Assembly (NCBI GenBank): GCA_036583965.1
Contig: JAZBQD010000034.1
Span: 8,506,540 to 8,570,539 of the forward strand
Origin: Prunella strophiata
Taxonomy: Eukaryota > Chordata > Aves > Passeriformes > Prunellidae
Reading direction: 5' to 3'
DNA length: 64,000 nucleotides
Below are positions 11,609 to 21,159 of the stretch, in pieces. Position numbers and translations under genes: made by a program. Numbering within the stretch: the first letter of the stretch is position 1; each line of letters begins with the position of its first letter. The notes beneath the pieces were generated by a model. The model was not told the origin of the DNA, did not search any database, and was given only the letters and a program-made list of their open reading frames with translations.

Positions 11609-11623
11609 ATGGAGCGCTGCTGA
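11609..11623 (+). CDS. Upstream ORF in HAND1 5'UTR (Met-Glu-Arg-Cys-stop)
   Basis: The ATG at 11609 has G at -3 and G at +4, a strong Kozak context. It opens a 4-codon frame that ends at TGA, 28 bases before the HAND1 start. It is too short to be found as a standard ORF. Such minimal uORFs usually reduce, and sometimes regulate, translation of the main frame through reinitiation. It lies inside the predicted 5'UTR. Use in vivo is inferred. Confidence 0.5.
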
Positions 11624-11651
11624 GCGGCCCCCGGGGCCAGCGGAGCGGATC

Positions 11652-12158
11652 ATGAACCTGGTGGGGGGCTACCAGCATCACCACCACCACCACCATCACC
11701 ACCACATGCTGCACGACCCTTTCCTCTTCGGGCCGGCGGCGCGGTGCCACCAGGAGCGCGCCTACTTCCCCGGCTGGGTGCTCAACCCGGCCGAGGCGAC
11801 CCCCGAGCTCGCCGGGCAGAGCCCTAACTACGGCCCCGCCGAGTACGGCCCGGCCGGCCCGGGGCGGCTGGAGGCTCTCAGCGGCCGCCTGGGACGGCGA
11901 AAAGGTGTCGGGGGACCCAAGAAGGAGCGGCGGAGGACGGAGAGCATCAACAGCGCCTTCGCCGAGCTCCGCGAGTGCATCCCCAACGTGCCCGCCGACA
12001 CCAAGCTCTCCAAAATCAAGACCCTGCGCCTGGCCACCAGCTACATCGCCTACCTGATGGAGGTGCTGGCCAAGGACAGCCAGCCCGGGGACACCGAGGG
12101 CTTCAAAGCCGAGCTCAAGAAGGCGGACGGCAGGGAGAACAAGAGGAAAAGGGAGACG
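11652..12158 (+). CDS. HAND1: HAND1 coding exon 1
   Basis: It encodes residues 1-169, with the His tract and the whole bHLH domain. It ends ...KRKRET and is followed by the donor GTAAGAGG at 12159. Reading through the intron would add 36 unrelated residues before a stop at 12267-12269, so splicing is needed for the conserved tail. Confidence 0.95.
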
Positions 12159-12791
12159 GTAAGAGGCGGATCGGGACCCGCGTCCCTGCTCTCCGTGGGC
12201 CGGGAGCGGGCGGGAAAAACCTCGGGGCTGGGGGGGAAAAAATCCTCTAAACTCTCCCGGCCTGGTTGAAGCCTTTTTTTCCAGTGTATTAACAACAACA
12301 ATACTACTAATAATAATAATAATAACAAATCTGAAACTCGTCGAAAACTAGCCCGCCCGACGGGCAGGGTGGGTTTCCGAGCACTTTCCGCGAGGGTTCA
12401 GCCCCCGGGTCCGGGACTGGCCGCGGCGGAGCCTCCCCCGCTCCGTCCTTCACCTCTGCCGGGAGCTCTCCAGGAGCGATTGGGAGCAAGGGCGGCCGCT
12501 TCTCCCCGTGCTGCAGCGGGCGGGGGGCGGCGTGGGGACCTCTAAAGCCCCTCTTTGTCCTCGGGCTGGCAAAGCCGCTCGGAGCTGCGGGGCCCGGCAG
12601 CGGGCGCAAGGGGCGGGCGGGCGGCCCGGGACCCCGCTCCGCTCCTGACCGCTCCTTTCTCCCTCCTCTCCCCATCTCCTCTCCCGCAGCAGCCCGAGGT
12701 CTATTCGCAGCCTCTGGGTCACGGCGAGAAGAAGCTGAAGGGCCGGACGGGTTGGCCCCAGCAGGTCTGGGCTCTGGAACTGAACCCCTGA
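11652..12791 (+). CDS. HAND1: HAND1 bHLH transcription factor (2 exons, 202 aa)
   Basis: The coding exons are 11652-12158 and 12690-12791 (169 + 33 codons, then TGA), phase 0 at the junction. HAND1 is a nuclear Twist-family bHLH factor. It pairs with E-proteins at E-boxes and is needed for heart, extra-embryonic and neural-crest development (established knowledge). The protein starts MNLVGGY and carries a run of ten His (residues 9-18). [11 protein letters not shown] and CHQER follow. The basic region has KKERRR (90-95), helix 1 SAFAELREC, a loop NVPADTKLS, and helix 2 ending EVLAKD (to about 142). Thr96 and Ser98 match the regulatory phosphosites described in mammalian HAND1. The tail ends [12 protein letters not shown]. 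Length and order fit the family well. The start is chosen because it gives the family N-terminus; A lies at -3. The gene is convergent with SAP30L. Confidence 0.97.
12159..12689 (+). other. HAND1: HAND1 intron (531 bp)
   Basis: The intron is short and GC-rich, with a GT donor and an AG acceptor preceded by a long C/T tract. It contains a small (TAA)n-like run near 12290-12327 (ACAACAATACTACTAATAATAATAATAATAAC). No other gene is seen in it. Confidence 0.9.
12690..12791 (+). CDS. HAND1: HAND1 coding exon 2
   Basis: The acceptor CTCCCGCAG ends at 12689. The exon encodes 33 residues starting QPEVYSQ and ending in the highly conserved [14 protein letters not shown], then TGA. The first codon is CAG, so the acceptor is a CAGCAG tandem and the first Gln may be optional. 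Confidence 0.92.
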   Translation, partial: QPEVYSQPLGHGEKKLKGRTGWPQQVWALELNP

Positions 12792-13360
12792 CAGCTGCCC
12801 CGACGGCCCTCCCCTCCATGTGCAATGTCGGAGAGAGCCCAGCCCGGCCCCGGAGCCCATCCAGGCGCAGGACACGGGGAGCCGGCCCGGCTGCCCCCCG
12901 CCCGGACGGATGCTCCGCGGAGAGAGGCGAGAGCGCTTTGCGGGCTCGGTCCTGCCCGCCTCGTCGGCAGCGGGGACCAGCCGGGCCCTTTCCCCCCGTC
13001 CCCTCCCCGCATTTGCAGTAATCGTTGCTCCTTCCCGCTGCCAGCAGCGATCGGCGGCTCCTGCCCTGCCGGGCCGGACCGGGACGGTTCGATTCGTTTG
13101 CTGCTGTAAATACGAGCCCCCGATCCCCTCTCCCCGTCCGCTGCCTGACCGACGTGTGGCTGCGGTGAAACTACCTAGAGGTGCATTTGGGAACACTCCT
13201 GTGCCGGGTTTTCTACCTCAGATCTGCATGACCACTTCCCGAGGGACCGAGCGCGCCACACCACGTATTTAAAATTGAATAGCTAAGAAAAAAAAAAAAA
13301 GAAAAAAAAGAAAAAAAGAAAAAAATTTAATAAAATAAAATTTAAACTTTATGCAAACGG
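12792..13360 (+). other. HAND1: HAND1 3'UTR with poly(A) signals
   Basis: The 3'UTR is GC-rich to about 13260, then runs into an A-rich tract (13286-13327) followed by overlapping AATAAA hexamers at 13329-13334 and 13334-13339. Cleavage is expected near 13350-13365, after which the sequence becomes GC-rich again. The exact end is inferred. The A-rich tract could cause internal priming in oligo-dT libraries. Confidence 0.6.
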
Positions 13361-14159
13361 CCTCGGGTCCGAGCGCTCTGCTTTCCCCTGCTCCGGCAAT
13401 CGCGCTGCTCTGGCCGGGTCCCCTGCGCTGACCACGGGGATGCTGTGGGATTAAAGACATCCCTGAAGTCAGTACTCTGCTGTGGGGCTGATCCATGTGA
13501 GGGAATTCCTCCTTGGGGAGCTCGGGATCTTTTGAGATGTGTTTATGCCGTCCTTGCTCCCCGCAGGAGCCGGTGGGGCTCAGCAAACGTGTACTCCTGC
13601 AGGGCACGGACTCTGCCCCTGCCCTACCACCCCTTCCCTTCCCTGCCCAGGAGCCCAGCTAGGGGGACTGGACTCGTATTTGGCTTGGGGAAGGACGGCA
13701 GGATCAGGCCTTTCCAGCGTCTGGATGGCACCATAGAGCTGGGGAGCCCCAGGTTTTGTTGCTGCCACGCAGAGAGCCAGGGCTCGGCTCCCCCGTCCTG
13801 CCCTGTCCTGCTGGCAGCGGCAGCACTTTCTCGCAGGGATCCCCGTAAGGCGCTGCCCCGGCCGCATTTCGAAGGAGCAGCGTCCCCTCCTCGCCACCCG
13901 AGCACGACGGATGCCACCAGCCTCAGACACAGCGACGCTCACGCAGCCCAAATTCTGTCACCACTCAGGCATAAATCCCTAATGATCCTTAATAATTAAA
14001 GCCAAATCCTCATCGCTGTGCACACACGGTGCTCTTACCGAAGAGTTCCAAGACGTGCGTGCATGGGCTCAGAGCCTGATCCTGCCTTCGCAGCCTGGCC
14101 ACGCTGCCGTTCCCAGAGACACCGGGATAAACCCTGACACTCGGGCGGCTGCTTGGGGC

Positions 14160-14480
14160 AAAGAAAACAGCACGGGAAAACGTGTACATTATTCTGGGGC
14201 TAATCTGAGGGCTCACAGCAGGGACGTTTGCATTTTCTGTTTGAAACCAAGCTTTTGATTGCGACTAAAGGTACAGAAATAATGATGCAACGTCTGTAAA
14301 ATGCTGGCACATCGATTAATCTGCACACACCAAGAATACTCCAGCTCAGCCGTGGGTTTTATTTGTACACTTTGTGCATGTGTACAAATACAGACGGAGG
14401 GACACACAAACATTGGGGGGTACAGTCAGAGTAATTAACTCGACGAAGAAGAATCTGGCTGCGTGAATCAGCCTTCTCTC
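14160..14480. promoter_or_regulatory. Candidate noncoding regulatory island
   Basis: TTTGCATTTT, TTTGATTGCG, AATAATGATGCAACG, ATCGATTAATC, TTTATTTGTACA and AGTAATTAACTC cluster about 1-1.3 kb downstream of the HAND1 poly(A) signals. The mix of octamer-like and paired homeodomain words is typical of developmental enhancers. Inferred. Confidence 0.25.
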
Positions 14481-16109
14481 GTTCTGGAGCCGCTGCACGG
14501 CTGCCTTCCCTGCCCCTGATCTATTTTCTGATCCCTTTGAGCGAGACTGAGATGAAAATTGACTGCCAGAGAAGAGCAATGCCCGCCCGCAGTGGTACTT
14601 TTTTGTTTGAGCTATAAGAGGTTTAGCATGGTACCACTTCCATGAGTGAAGTAGAGTAGGGAACTCCCAAACTCGAACGTATTCAAGGGGGGAAAAAAGG
14701 AAAAAAGAAAAAAAAAAAAAAGGAAAAAAAGTACAGAAAGTCAGCCCCAAAGATCTTATTTTATGTCTAAGTTTCCCAGTCCCCTAAAGGCTGGGCTCTT
14801 ATGGGAAAGCTCCCAAGCTGTCACTAACACTGCAACCCAGCGCTCCATAAATGTGTCCTCAGTCCTGCTCATGTGTGCCAGCCGGTGTCCGTGTATCCAC
14901 AGCACCAACCGGGGCTGCCCCTCGGCAGCGATGAGGGAAAGGGTTAAATGGGGACTCGGGACTTGCTCTGCTGTGAGGCAAAGGCGCCTCTGCACGGGAA
15001 TCGTGTCCCCGGTGCCGGCACACCATGGCACATCACTCTCAGCCTGCGCACCTTTCACCCCACCAGAAACCTCCGCTGGTTTTTACCTTGTGTGTTTCCC
15101 AATTTTGCTTCTGGGAAGGGGCACCCTACACAGCCAGGGCGATGTTCTGCCTGCAGCCGCAGGATTTTTTCCTTTCTTACCCCAGGTTTCTGGTGGTGGT
15201 ACCTGCTGGCTGCAAACTGAGGAAGGTGTCCCCAGTGCCAGGCTCCCCTCTTCTCGGGATTTTGCAAGTGAAAGTGCTCTCCGTTTCCACGGCTGCAGAG
15301 GCATTTCCCTGCCCAGCAAAGGAGTTTTCCTTGTGAGGTAGTGGCTCAGCGTTTGGGGGGAGAGAGGGGGAAAAACGAAACATTTCCTGTAGCCTCGGGC
15401 TCCCCGAAACGCTTCGGAAGGGCTGCGTTTGCCAGCAGCGAGCTCCGTCCCCGGCTCGGCACCGCTCAGGCGGTTCCGCACCCCGGGGCCGGGGAGGGGA
15501 GCCGAGCTCGCAGCTCAGCGCCTGTCCCAGCCTAGGATGGGTCACCCCTTCACCCCAAAGGGAGAGGAGCTGCCGGGGGATGGGAGCCCTGCACAGGGAC
15601 AGCCTCCCTGCCTCCGGCAGCGAGCCACGGCTGGGAGCGGCAGAGCTCCCGGTGCCCCGGCACCAGAACTCACCGAAGAACGGCTCGGCCACCAGCTCTG
15701 AGTTTCTGGCTATCGACGTGCCCAGCTCATCGGTCAGGGGAGACGGCCCTGCACAAACCTTCTGCTCGACCCTGCCGTGAACTTGGTGCCGTTGGGAAGC
15801 GGCTGGCCCGGGGCAGAGGAACGCGCAGCTGCCCGGGCAGAGGAACGCGCACGCAGGGACCGCTTGGCCCCGGGGCAGCATCTGACGTGCCAGGTTCCCT
15901 GCCGCTGGAATCCAGGCACCAGGAACACTGCAGGGACCCTGCTGCCAGCCCTGCTTGGCCCCTGGCTCCCTGGCTGGCCAAGGGGGCAATGCTGTGGGCG
16001 AGGAGGCTGTCGGGCGCTTCCCACCCCTGGCTCTGCACCCCTGGGTTGGTGTGCAAAGGAATGGCTCCTCTTTTGACTTTTTTTTTTTTTTTCCCTCCTT
16101 TCCTGCCAA

Positions 16110-16260
16110 GCCCAGACCCCGCTTCTTGTTGTTGTAGGTATTTATGGGCCTGTTTATCTGATCTCGGGGGAGCCTATTCTTATCTCAGAAGCAGCAAGGG
16201 AAGGGTTACACTGGACAGCTCGGTAGACAGGATGGAGCCAAATAAAATACCAATCTGACA
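16110..16260. promoter_or_regulatory. Candidate GATA-rich regulatory island
   Basis: GTTTATCTGATC and TTCTTATCTCAG give GATA-type sites within 40 bp, followed by GCCAAATAAAATACC. The block abuts an A/G homopolymer. Motif-based guess only. Confidence 0.2.
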
Positions 16261-16300
16261 AAAAAAAAAAAAAAAAAAAAAGGCGGGGGGGGGGGGGGGA
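16260..16300. repeat. poly(A) then poly(G) homopolymer block
   Basis: About 21 A residues are followed, after GGC, by a run of about 15 G residues. Both runs are prone to length error in sequencing and assembly. Confidence 0.9.
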
Positions 16301-16772
16301 AGAAACACCCAGACCCAGCCACCCGATCACCCATGAGCACTGTCCAGGCTGCAGGCTGGATTTGCCAGCTCCCAAAACAGCTGCTGGGTTCAGGCAGACA
16401 GCAAAACCCTGGGCAAAAAAATGCCCAGGGACAGAGCAGAGGAGAGGGCAGTGTAATGACACTGAAAGATGGGAAGAAAAATAATTTTTAAAAGTTCCAG
16501 GTCGGTTGTTGCGGCGGTTCAGCCGGGATGCTGCTGTCCCGTGTTTCTCGGGGTGAGCACGGAAATGTCCCAGCTCGGAACGAGAGGCACAGGCGGTCCC
16601 CAGCCCTGGCAGGGACTCACTCGAGGTCGTCCCGAAGGTCACGGCCAGGGCCAGGGCTGCTGGCTCCCGTCACGGGGCCCCTCCGGGCTGGCGCAGCCGG
16701 TGACACAGGGGGCAGGGCAGTCCCCAGCCCGGACAGCCCCACCTCTGCTCGGAGCAGCCCAAAGCTGCAGCA

Positions 16773-16818
16773 GGGATAGGACGGGATAGAAGGGGATGGG
16801 ATGGGATGGGATGGGATG
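16773..16818. repeat. (GGGAT)n short tandem repeat
   Basis: Tandem and near-tandem GGGAT units appear (GGGATAGGACGGGATAG, then uninterrupted GGGAT copies to 16818). The unit count is low and likely polymorphic. Confidence 0.85.
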
Positions 16819-16879
16819 TCCCCTCCTGCCTTGGCAAACAGGGGAGCAGGTACCCCCGGTCCGTGCCCCCTCCCCACCC

Positions 16880-17130
16880 CACGCCCCCCTAATTACTGCT
16901 CTTAAGGAAGCGCCTGGTAGTTGTGGCCATTTAAGGTAGCCCCAGCCCCTCTGAGTAAGGGTAATTGGGCCATAATTTGTTTTCGGTGTCAAGATGGCGT
17001 CAAAGATAAGACAAAAATCTGAAGGTTTGGGGGGCTAAAGAGACAGGAGAAATCCTGACCCGGGGCCGACCTCGCAGGAATGGCCACAAGCCCCAGTGAG
17101 TCACATGGCAGGTGAAAGATTTACTGCCAG
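16880..17130. promoter_or_regulatory. Candidate HAND1 downstream enhancer island
   Basis: The block holds TAATTACT (16890-16897), TAATTG (16962-16967), a YY1-type AAGATGGCG (16991-16999), AGATAAG (17004-17010) and a perfect AP-1 TGAGTCA (17097-17103), with little repetitive content. A compact mix of distinct high-quality motifs is a reasonable sign of an enhancer. The target would most likely be HAND1, about 3.5 kb away. Inferred. Confidence 0.3.
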
Positions 17131-19599
17131 GGGATCTTTTTGATCCTCTCCCAACACTTGGAGCCTCTCGGGCCAGTTGCTGGCTCCTAAGGCAGGCTGT
17201 CTCTGGGAGCACTGCTCAGGTGGGAAGGTTTTCTGCCCGGCCGAGGCCCCGCCCAGCTGCAAAGTTCATGACATTCAATAGTTCTTCCTCAAATCTCCAC
17301 GCTCCTGCAGTCATGTGATGCCCAGAGCCATCCAAAGAGATGATGCATTTCTAATCCTTAGCTGTAGAAATGATGTCCAAGCACGGGCAGATTCTGCAGC
17401 CACAAGGTAGATGAACACTGACTCTTTTTTACTTTCTTGCTTTTATTTTATTTTCTAAACCAAATCCAAACTCTCTGGGTTTTCACCCCTGTGGCAGTTC
17501 CTGCTTGGCTCTGCTTGCACTGAGCTCTGCCCAGGGTAAATTATTCCATGCCTTTGTTGGGAAAAGACAAGAGCCCTACACCTTGGGCCAACCTTCCCAA
17601 GACCATCCTTTAAACAGTGGACAAACTCCTCATCCATCCCACTGTCCCCTACCTCTCCAAAGCCAGCCTGCATTGCTCCTTTACTCCATGAAGGGCTCTT
17701 TCTCCAGTGCACAGGACTGGGCACACCTACAGCTTTCTGCAGAATTACCTGTTTGTCCTGCTCAGTGCTGGAGCAATCCCCACAGCAAACACCTTCTCTA
17801 GCAGTGCTGACACTCTGCAGCCAATTTCCCAGTGATCTCCCACGACATCTCAGCAGAGCCCTCAGGTGAGGGTGGGTGCTGTGGGGTGGCACAGCAGCCC
17901 ACTCGTGTCTCATGCAGCAGCTGGAGTTAAGGCCCAGGATGGAAGGACTGGCAGAGGGTCAGAGCTGTACAGCTCAGGGCAGGGGGTGGAACCATCCAGG
18001 CACTCTGCCACAGCCCTGTGATGCTGGATGAGCTCTGCCTCTCCTGCTTACTCCAGAGCTGAAGTGCAATAACAAACCTGGAGCTGCTGCAGCTTCAGGA
18101 GCCCTGGAGCTGATCAGAGGGGCCAAGGAGCCAGATGGAGCTGCTGGAACACGAGTGGGGAGCACAGGCTGGGAGGAGGATGTGCACTGTGAGAGGCACT
18201 TACCTGAGAGCAGAGGGATTGCAGAGCTATGGCACACACTTGGAGCCTCACTGAGCCCTTGTGGCAGATCCCCAAGGCAGGGAAGGCCCTTCTTGCTGTT
18301 TCCTCTCCCCCTGATTCTTCTTTTGTGTGAGGAATTCAGGTCCTGACCACCCTGAAAGACTTTACAGTAACCAGAGAAGTAAGGGAATTTATGGCATCAC
18401 CGGCAGCTGAAAGCTGAAGGATTGAGAGGAAAAGCATTTTTTCCCCCTCAAACTGCAGCTACCTTGACAAAATTGTCATGGTCTGTGACTGACCTTCAGG
18501 AGCAGCTGAGGGGAAGGCAGGGGCCAGAGCAGGCTGGTTTACTGCCATGGCCAGGAGCTCCTTCCCAAACTGAGATGTGGGAAGGAGTTACGAGTTTGAG
18601 TCAGGAACCCTGAAACTCCCTCCTCTGCTCACCTGGGCTTCCTGCCAGGCCATGGCTGCTGGGCTGGGAGCAGGAGCTGCTGAGAGCCCAGACACCACAG
18701 TGAGGTGCAAAGGAGCTGGATACAACAGGCTTTGCCCACACAGGTGCCAAGGCCAGGAAGAGACACAGGGTTTATGGGGTGCCCATCACTGTGCTCTCTG
18801 GCAGTCCATGTCTGTGGCAGGAGAAGCAGCAGAGCCACCTCAGCTACCTGACAGTTCCTCTTCCCCAGAGCACCAAGGTGTTCCTGCTGAAGGTGCTGGG
18901 GTGACCATGGAGTACTTCCTGCAACGTGTAAAGGGAACAGATCTTGGAGAAAGTTCAAAAGGCAATTAAGTAAAAGCACACTGGGGGGTTTTCAGGTACT
19001 TAGGGAAGAAGCCAGCAGTGCCTGCAAGGATAAGAAATGTGAAATGGACTCCAGCTCCATTTGGAGGCAAAGTGAGACTGAGTGCTGCTGGAGCTGTGTA
19101 GTTATTCCTTATTGGATAGAGGAGAAATTTTTAAAAAAGCAGAAAAAAAAAAAAAGAAGCAAGCTCCAAGTCTCTTCCCCCCACGCTCCTCCTGCACAGC
19201 CACATCTCTAAGACACAAAACCATTAAATCCACATTCACATTTTTGCCTGGTCCTCTGTGCTGCCCTTTCTGCTGGGGAGCAGGGAAGCAATGCCTGGTT
19301 TCCATCAAGGCTGCGGGACGGCTCACGCAGAGGATCGGACGTGTTCAATTTCAATGTCCAACCAGGAAAAAAAACCCTTCAAAACCCAAACAAACCGTTT
19401 TTATGATCTCCACATCCCAGCACAGCACAATCCCGCTTCCGGTCTCTGACAGGCACGGCCAGCTCCTGCCAGGGAAGCATCTCCGGGATGGGGACACGGC
19501 CGCGGTGCTGCCCTGGGCTCGCAGGGGCAGCGATGCCCCCTCCGGCTCCCTGAGCTAACACTGCCCTCGCACGGCAGCCAGGAGAGCACGGAGGGATGG

Positions 19600-19830
19600 G
19601 CACTTCTCGGCCCATCACATCAATCTGCTGGTTCCTTTGTTTGTCGGTGTGAATGTGTTAAAAAGACTGAGCAGATTCCGCCTTGGTTTCGAGCTTGAAA
19701 TCTTCTGTGGGTTTCTTGGCAGGGAGCAAACATGAGATTAAGTAGCATTATTAATTACTCTATACAAATAACAGACTAACTGGCAGTTTATTTCTGTCAC
19801 AAGTCTGCATTATACCCTCTTGTACTAAAG
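19600..19830. promoter_or_regulatory. Candidate noncoding regulatory island
   Basis: CCTTTGTTTGTCGG (SOX/TCF-like), GAGATTAAGTAGCATTATTAATTACTC and AGTTTATTTCTGTCAC occur in an AT-rich block distinct from its GC-richer left flank. Function is inferred from motifs. Confidence 0.22.
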
Positions 19831-21153
19831 TCAGCACCTGCACACCAGGTTGCTGCTTACAGCTGTCCTCCTTTAGCCCTGCTGCCTCTCCTCACTGTGC
19901 TGGCAGAAGAGCCCCCACTCATCAATTTGGGAATGCAAATGACAGAGTTTTCCCCTTCCACTGGGATATGCTGCCCTTGTCCTCACCTGAAGAGTCTCCC
20001 CTGACACCTCCTAAAACCCTTAACAGGTTGTGTGACACGATCCACCCTTGCTCCTTGTTCCATGGTGCCCACCTGTGTCACCTCTGGTCTTGCCTTCCTC
20101 AACTGAGAGCTCCCCAAGGCAGGGGAGCCTCCTGTAGCACAGCAGCATGTTCCAAAATTATCCTGGTTCATGAAGGCCTCCAGACACATCCACAAAGGCA
20201 GGCACTGGGGACACTGGGATCTGTTTCAGGTGTAAAACTTTTGACATCTGATCATCCTCCTCTGTGAGAACCTAAGTGTGTGAAAAGCTACACTACAACC
20301 TCTTTCCTGGCTAAAAATCAAGGCTAGAAGCACAACCCAAACAGTGCCAGCAGACCCTTTAAAAATACCATGACAGAGTTCAGACAAACAAGTACTCAAA
20401 TCCCAGTTTTTTTCACTTGCTTCCTCAGTGCAGCAAAAAAGTGAGGCACCTCTGCCTGTAAGGCTGATGGTCAGGAGGAATATCAGAAAAAGAAATTAAA
20501 CAAAGCATTTCATGGGTAAGGATCTTGAATGTTGGGATAGTCCATGTCATTACTGCCCTGGAGCAGTGCCCACCTTGTCAGCTGGGCATGCAGGTTTGAC
20601 TCTGGACAACAGGAGCTATAAATCATGCATGAAATGAAGCCAAGGATGTGCCTGAGAAAGGAGCAGAAGCACAGGGCTGAACTAGACATAAAGAAGGTTC
20701 AATAGGAAACATGAATCAAATGGGAAGCTGCACTTGACAGTCTCTTCATGATACAGGAGGGGAGGAATTCCCATCACAGAAAAGCCCAACACTCCCCAAA
20801 GTGCAAGGCCATGAGGTTCTTCAACAGCCTCCATCTTTCTTGCAAGTTGTATTTTTGTTGCATTCAAAAGACTCCATGGATTGCACCTGTGCAACCCACA
20901 TGGGTTTGTCAGAAAATATCCCCTCACCTGAGATCTCTACTGCAGGCTTGGCATTCCCACTGAGCAGTGCCACTCTCTGCTCCATGGCTGCAGTGTTTTC
21001 AGCCCTGGGGAGCTGGGTGGGAAAAGGCAGTGAATCTGAGAAGCCTGGCACAAAACATCCACACAAAGCAGGACTCCCCTTGGCTCTGGAACCATCAGTG
21101 CTGTGGGCAGAAAGGCAAACAAGGGAATGTGGGCCAGGTTGCTAGATAGATCA

Positions 21154-21159
21154 TTTATT
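21154..21159 (-). promoter_or_regulatory. SAP30L: Candidate distal poly(A) signal for SAP30L
   Basis: AATAAA on the - strand, in the context TTTAATAAATGATC, is followed by a T-rich stretch (TTGTTTGCCTTTCTG). It would imply a 3'UTR of about 5.4 kb, which is long but possible. It competes with the signal at 23882-23887. Confidence 0.2.

Larger units (their letters stand above)
11030..13170. promoter_or_regulatory. CpG island spanning HAND1
   Basis: CG dinucleotides are dense from about 11.06 kb to 13.15 kb, covering the promoter, exon 1, intron, exon 2 and most of the 3'UTR. CpG is depleted on both sides. Islands that cover a whole small gene are typical of developmental transcription-factor loci controlled by Polycomb. 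That last point is general knowledge and is not shown by the sequence. Confidence 0.8.
13365..21150. other. Intergenic region between convergent HAND1 and SAP30L
   Basis: No supported coding sequence lies here; the open frames are short or compositionally driven. Several AT-rich motif islands are listed separately: 14.16-14.48, 16.11-16.26, 16.88-17.13 and 19.60-19.83 kb. Simple repeats are an A-rich tract near 14690-14730, an A-then-G homopolymer block at 16260-16300 and GGGAT repeats at 16773-16818. The rest looks like unconstrained unique sequence. Confidence 0.65.

Noticed and set aside
10690..11610. 306-codon open frame on the - strand upstream of HAND1
   Set aside because: It is Gly/Ala/Arg-rich over the CpG island and His/Thr/Cys-rich over the TG-rich tract. 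It is a composition effect, antisense to the HAND1 promoter.
11652..12269. Unspliced 205-codon HAND1 reading frame
   Set aside because: It reads through a clear GTAAGA donor into intron sequence and lacks the conserved [10 protein letters not shown] tail. It is at most a retained-intron form.
15177..16109. 310-codon open frame on the - strand between HAND1 and SAP30L
   Set aside because: Low-complexity Gly/Pro/Ser/Arg composition, ends in poly(T)-derived Lys, and no recognisable domain.
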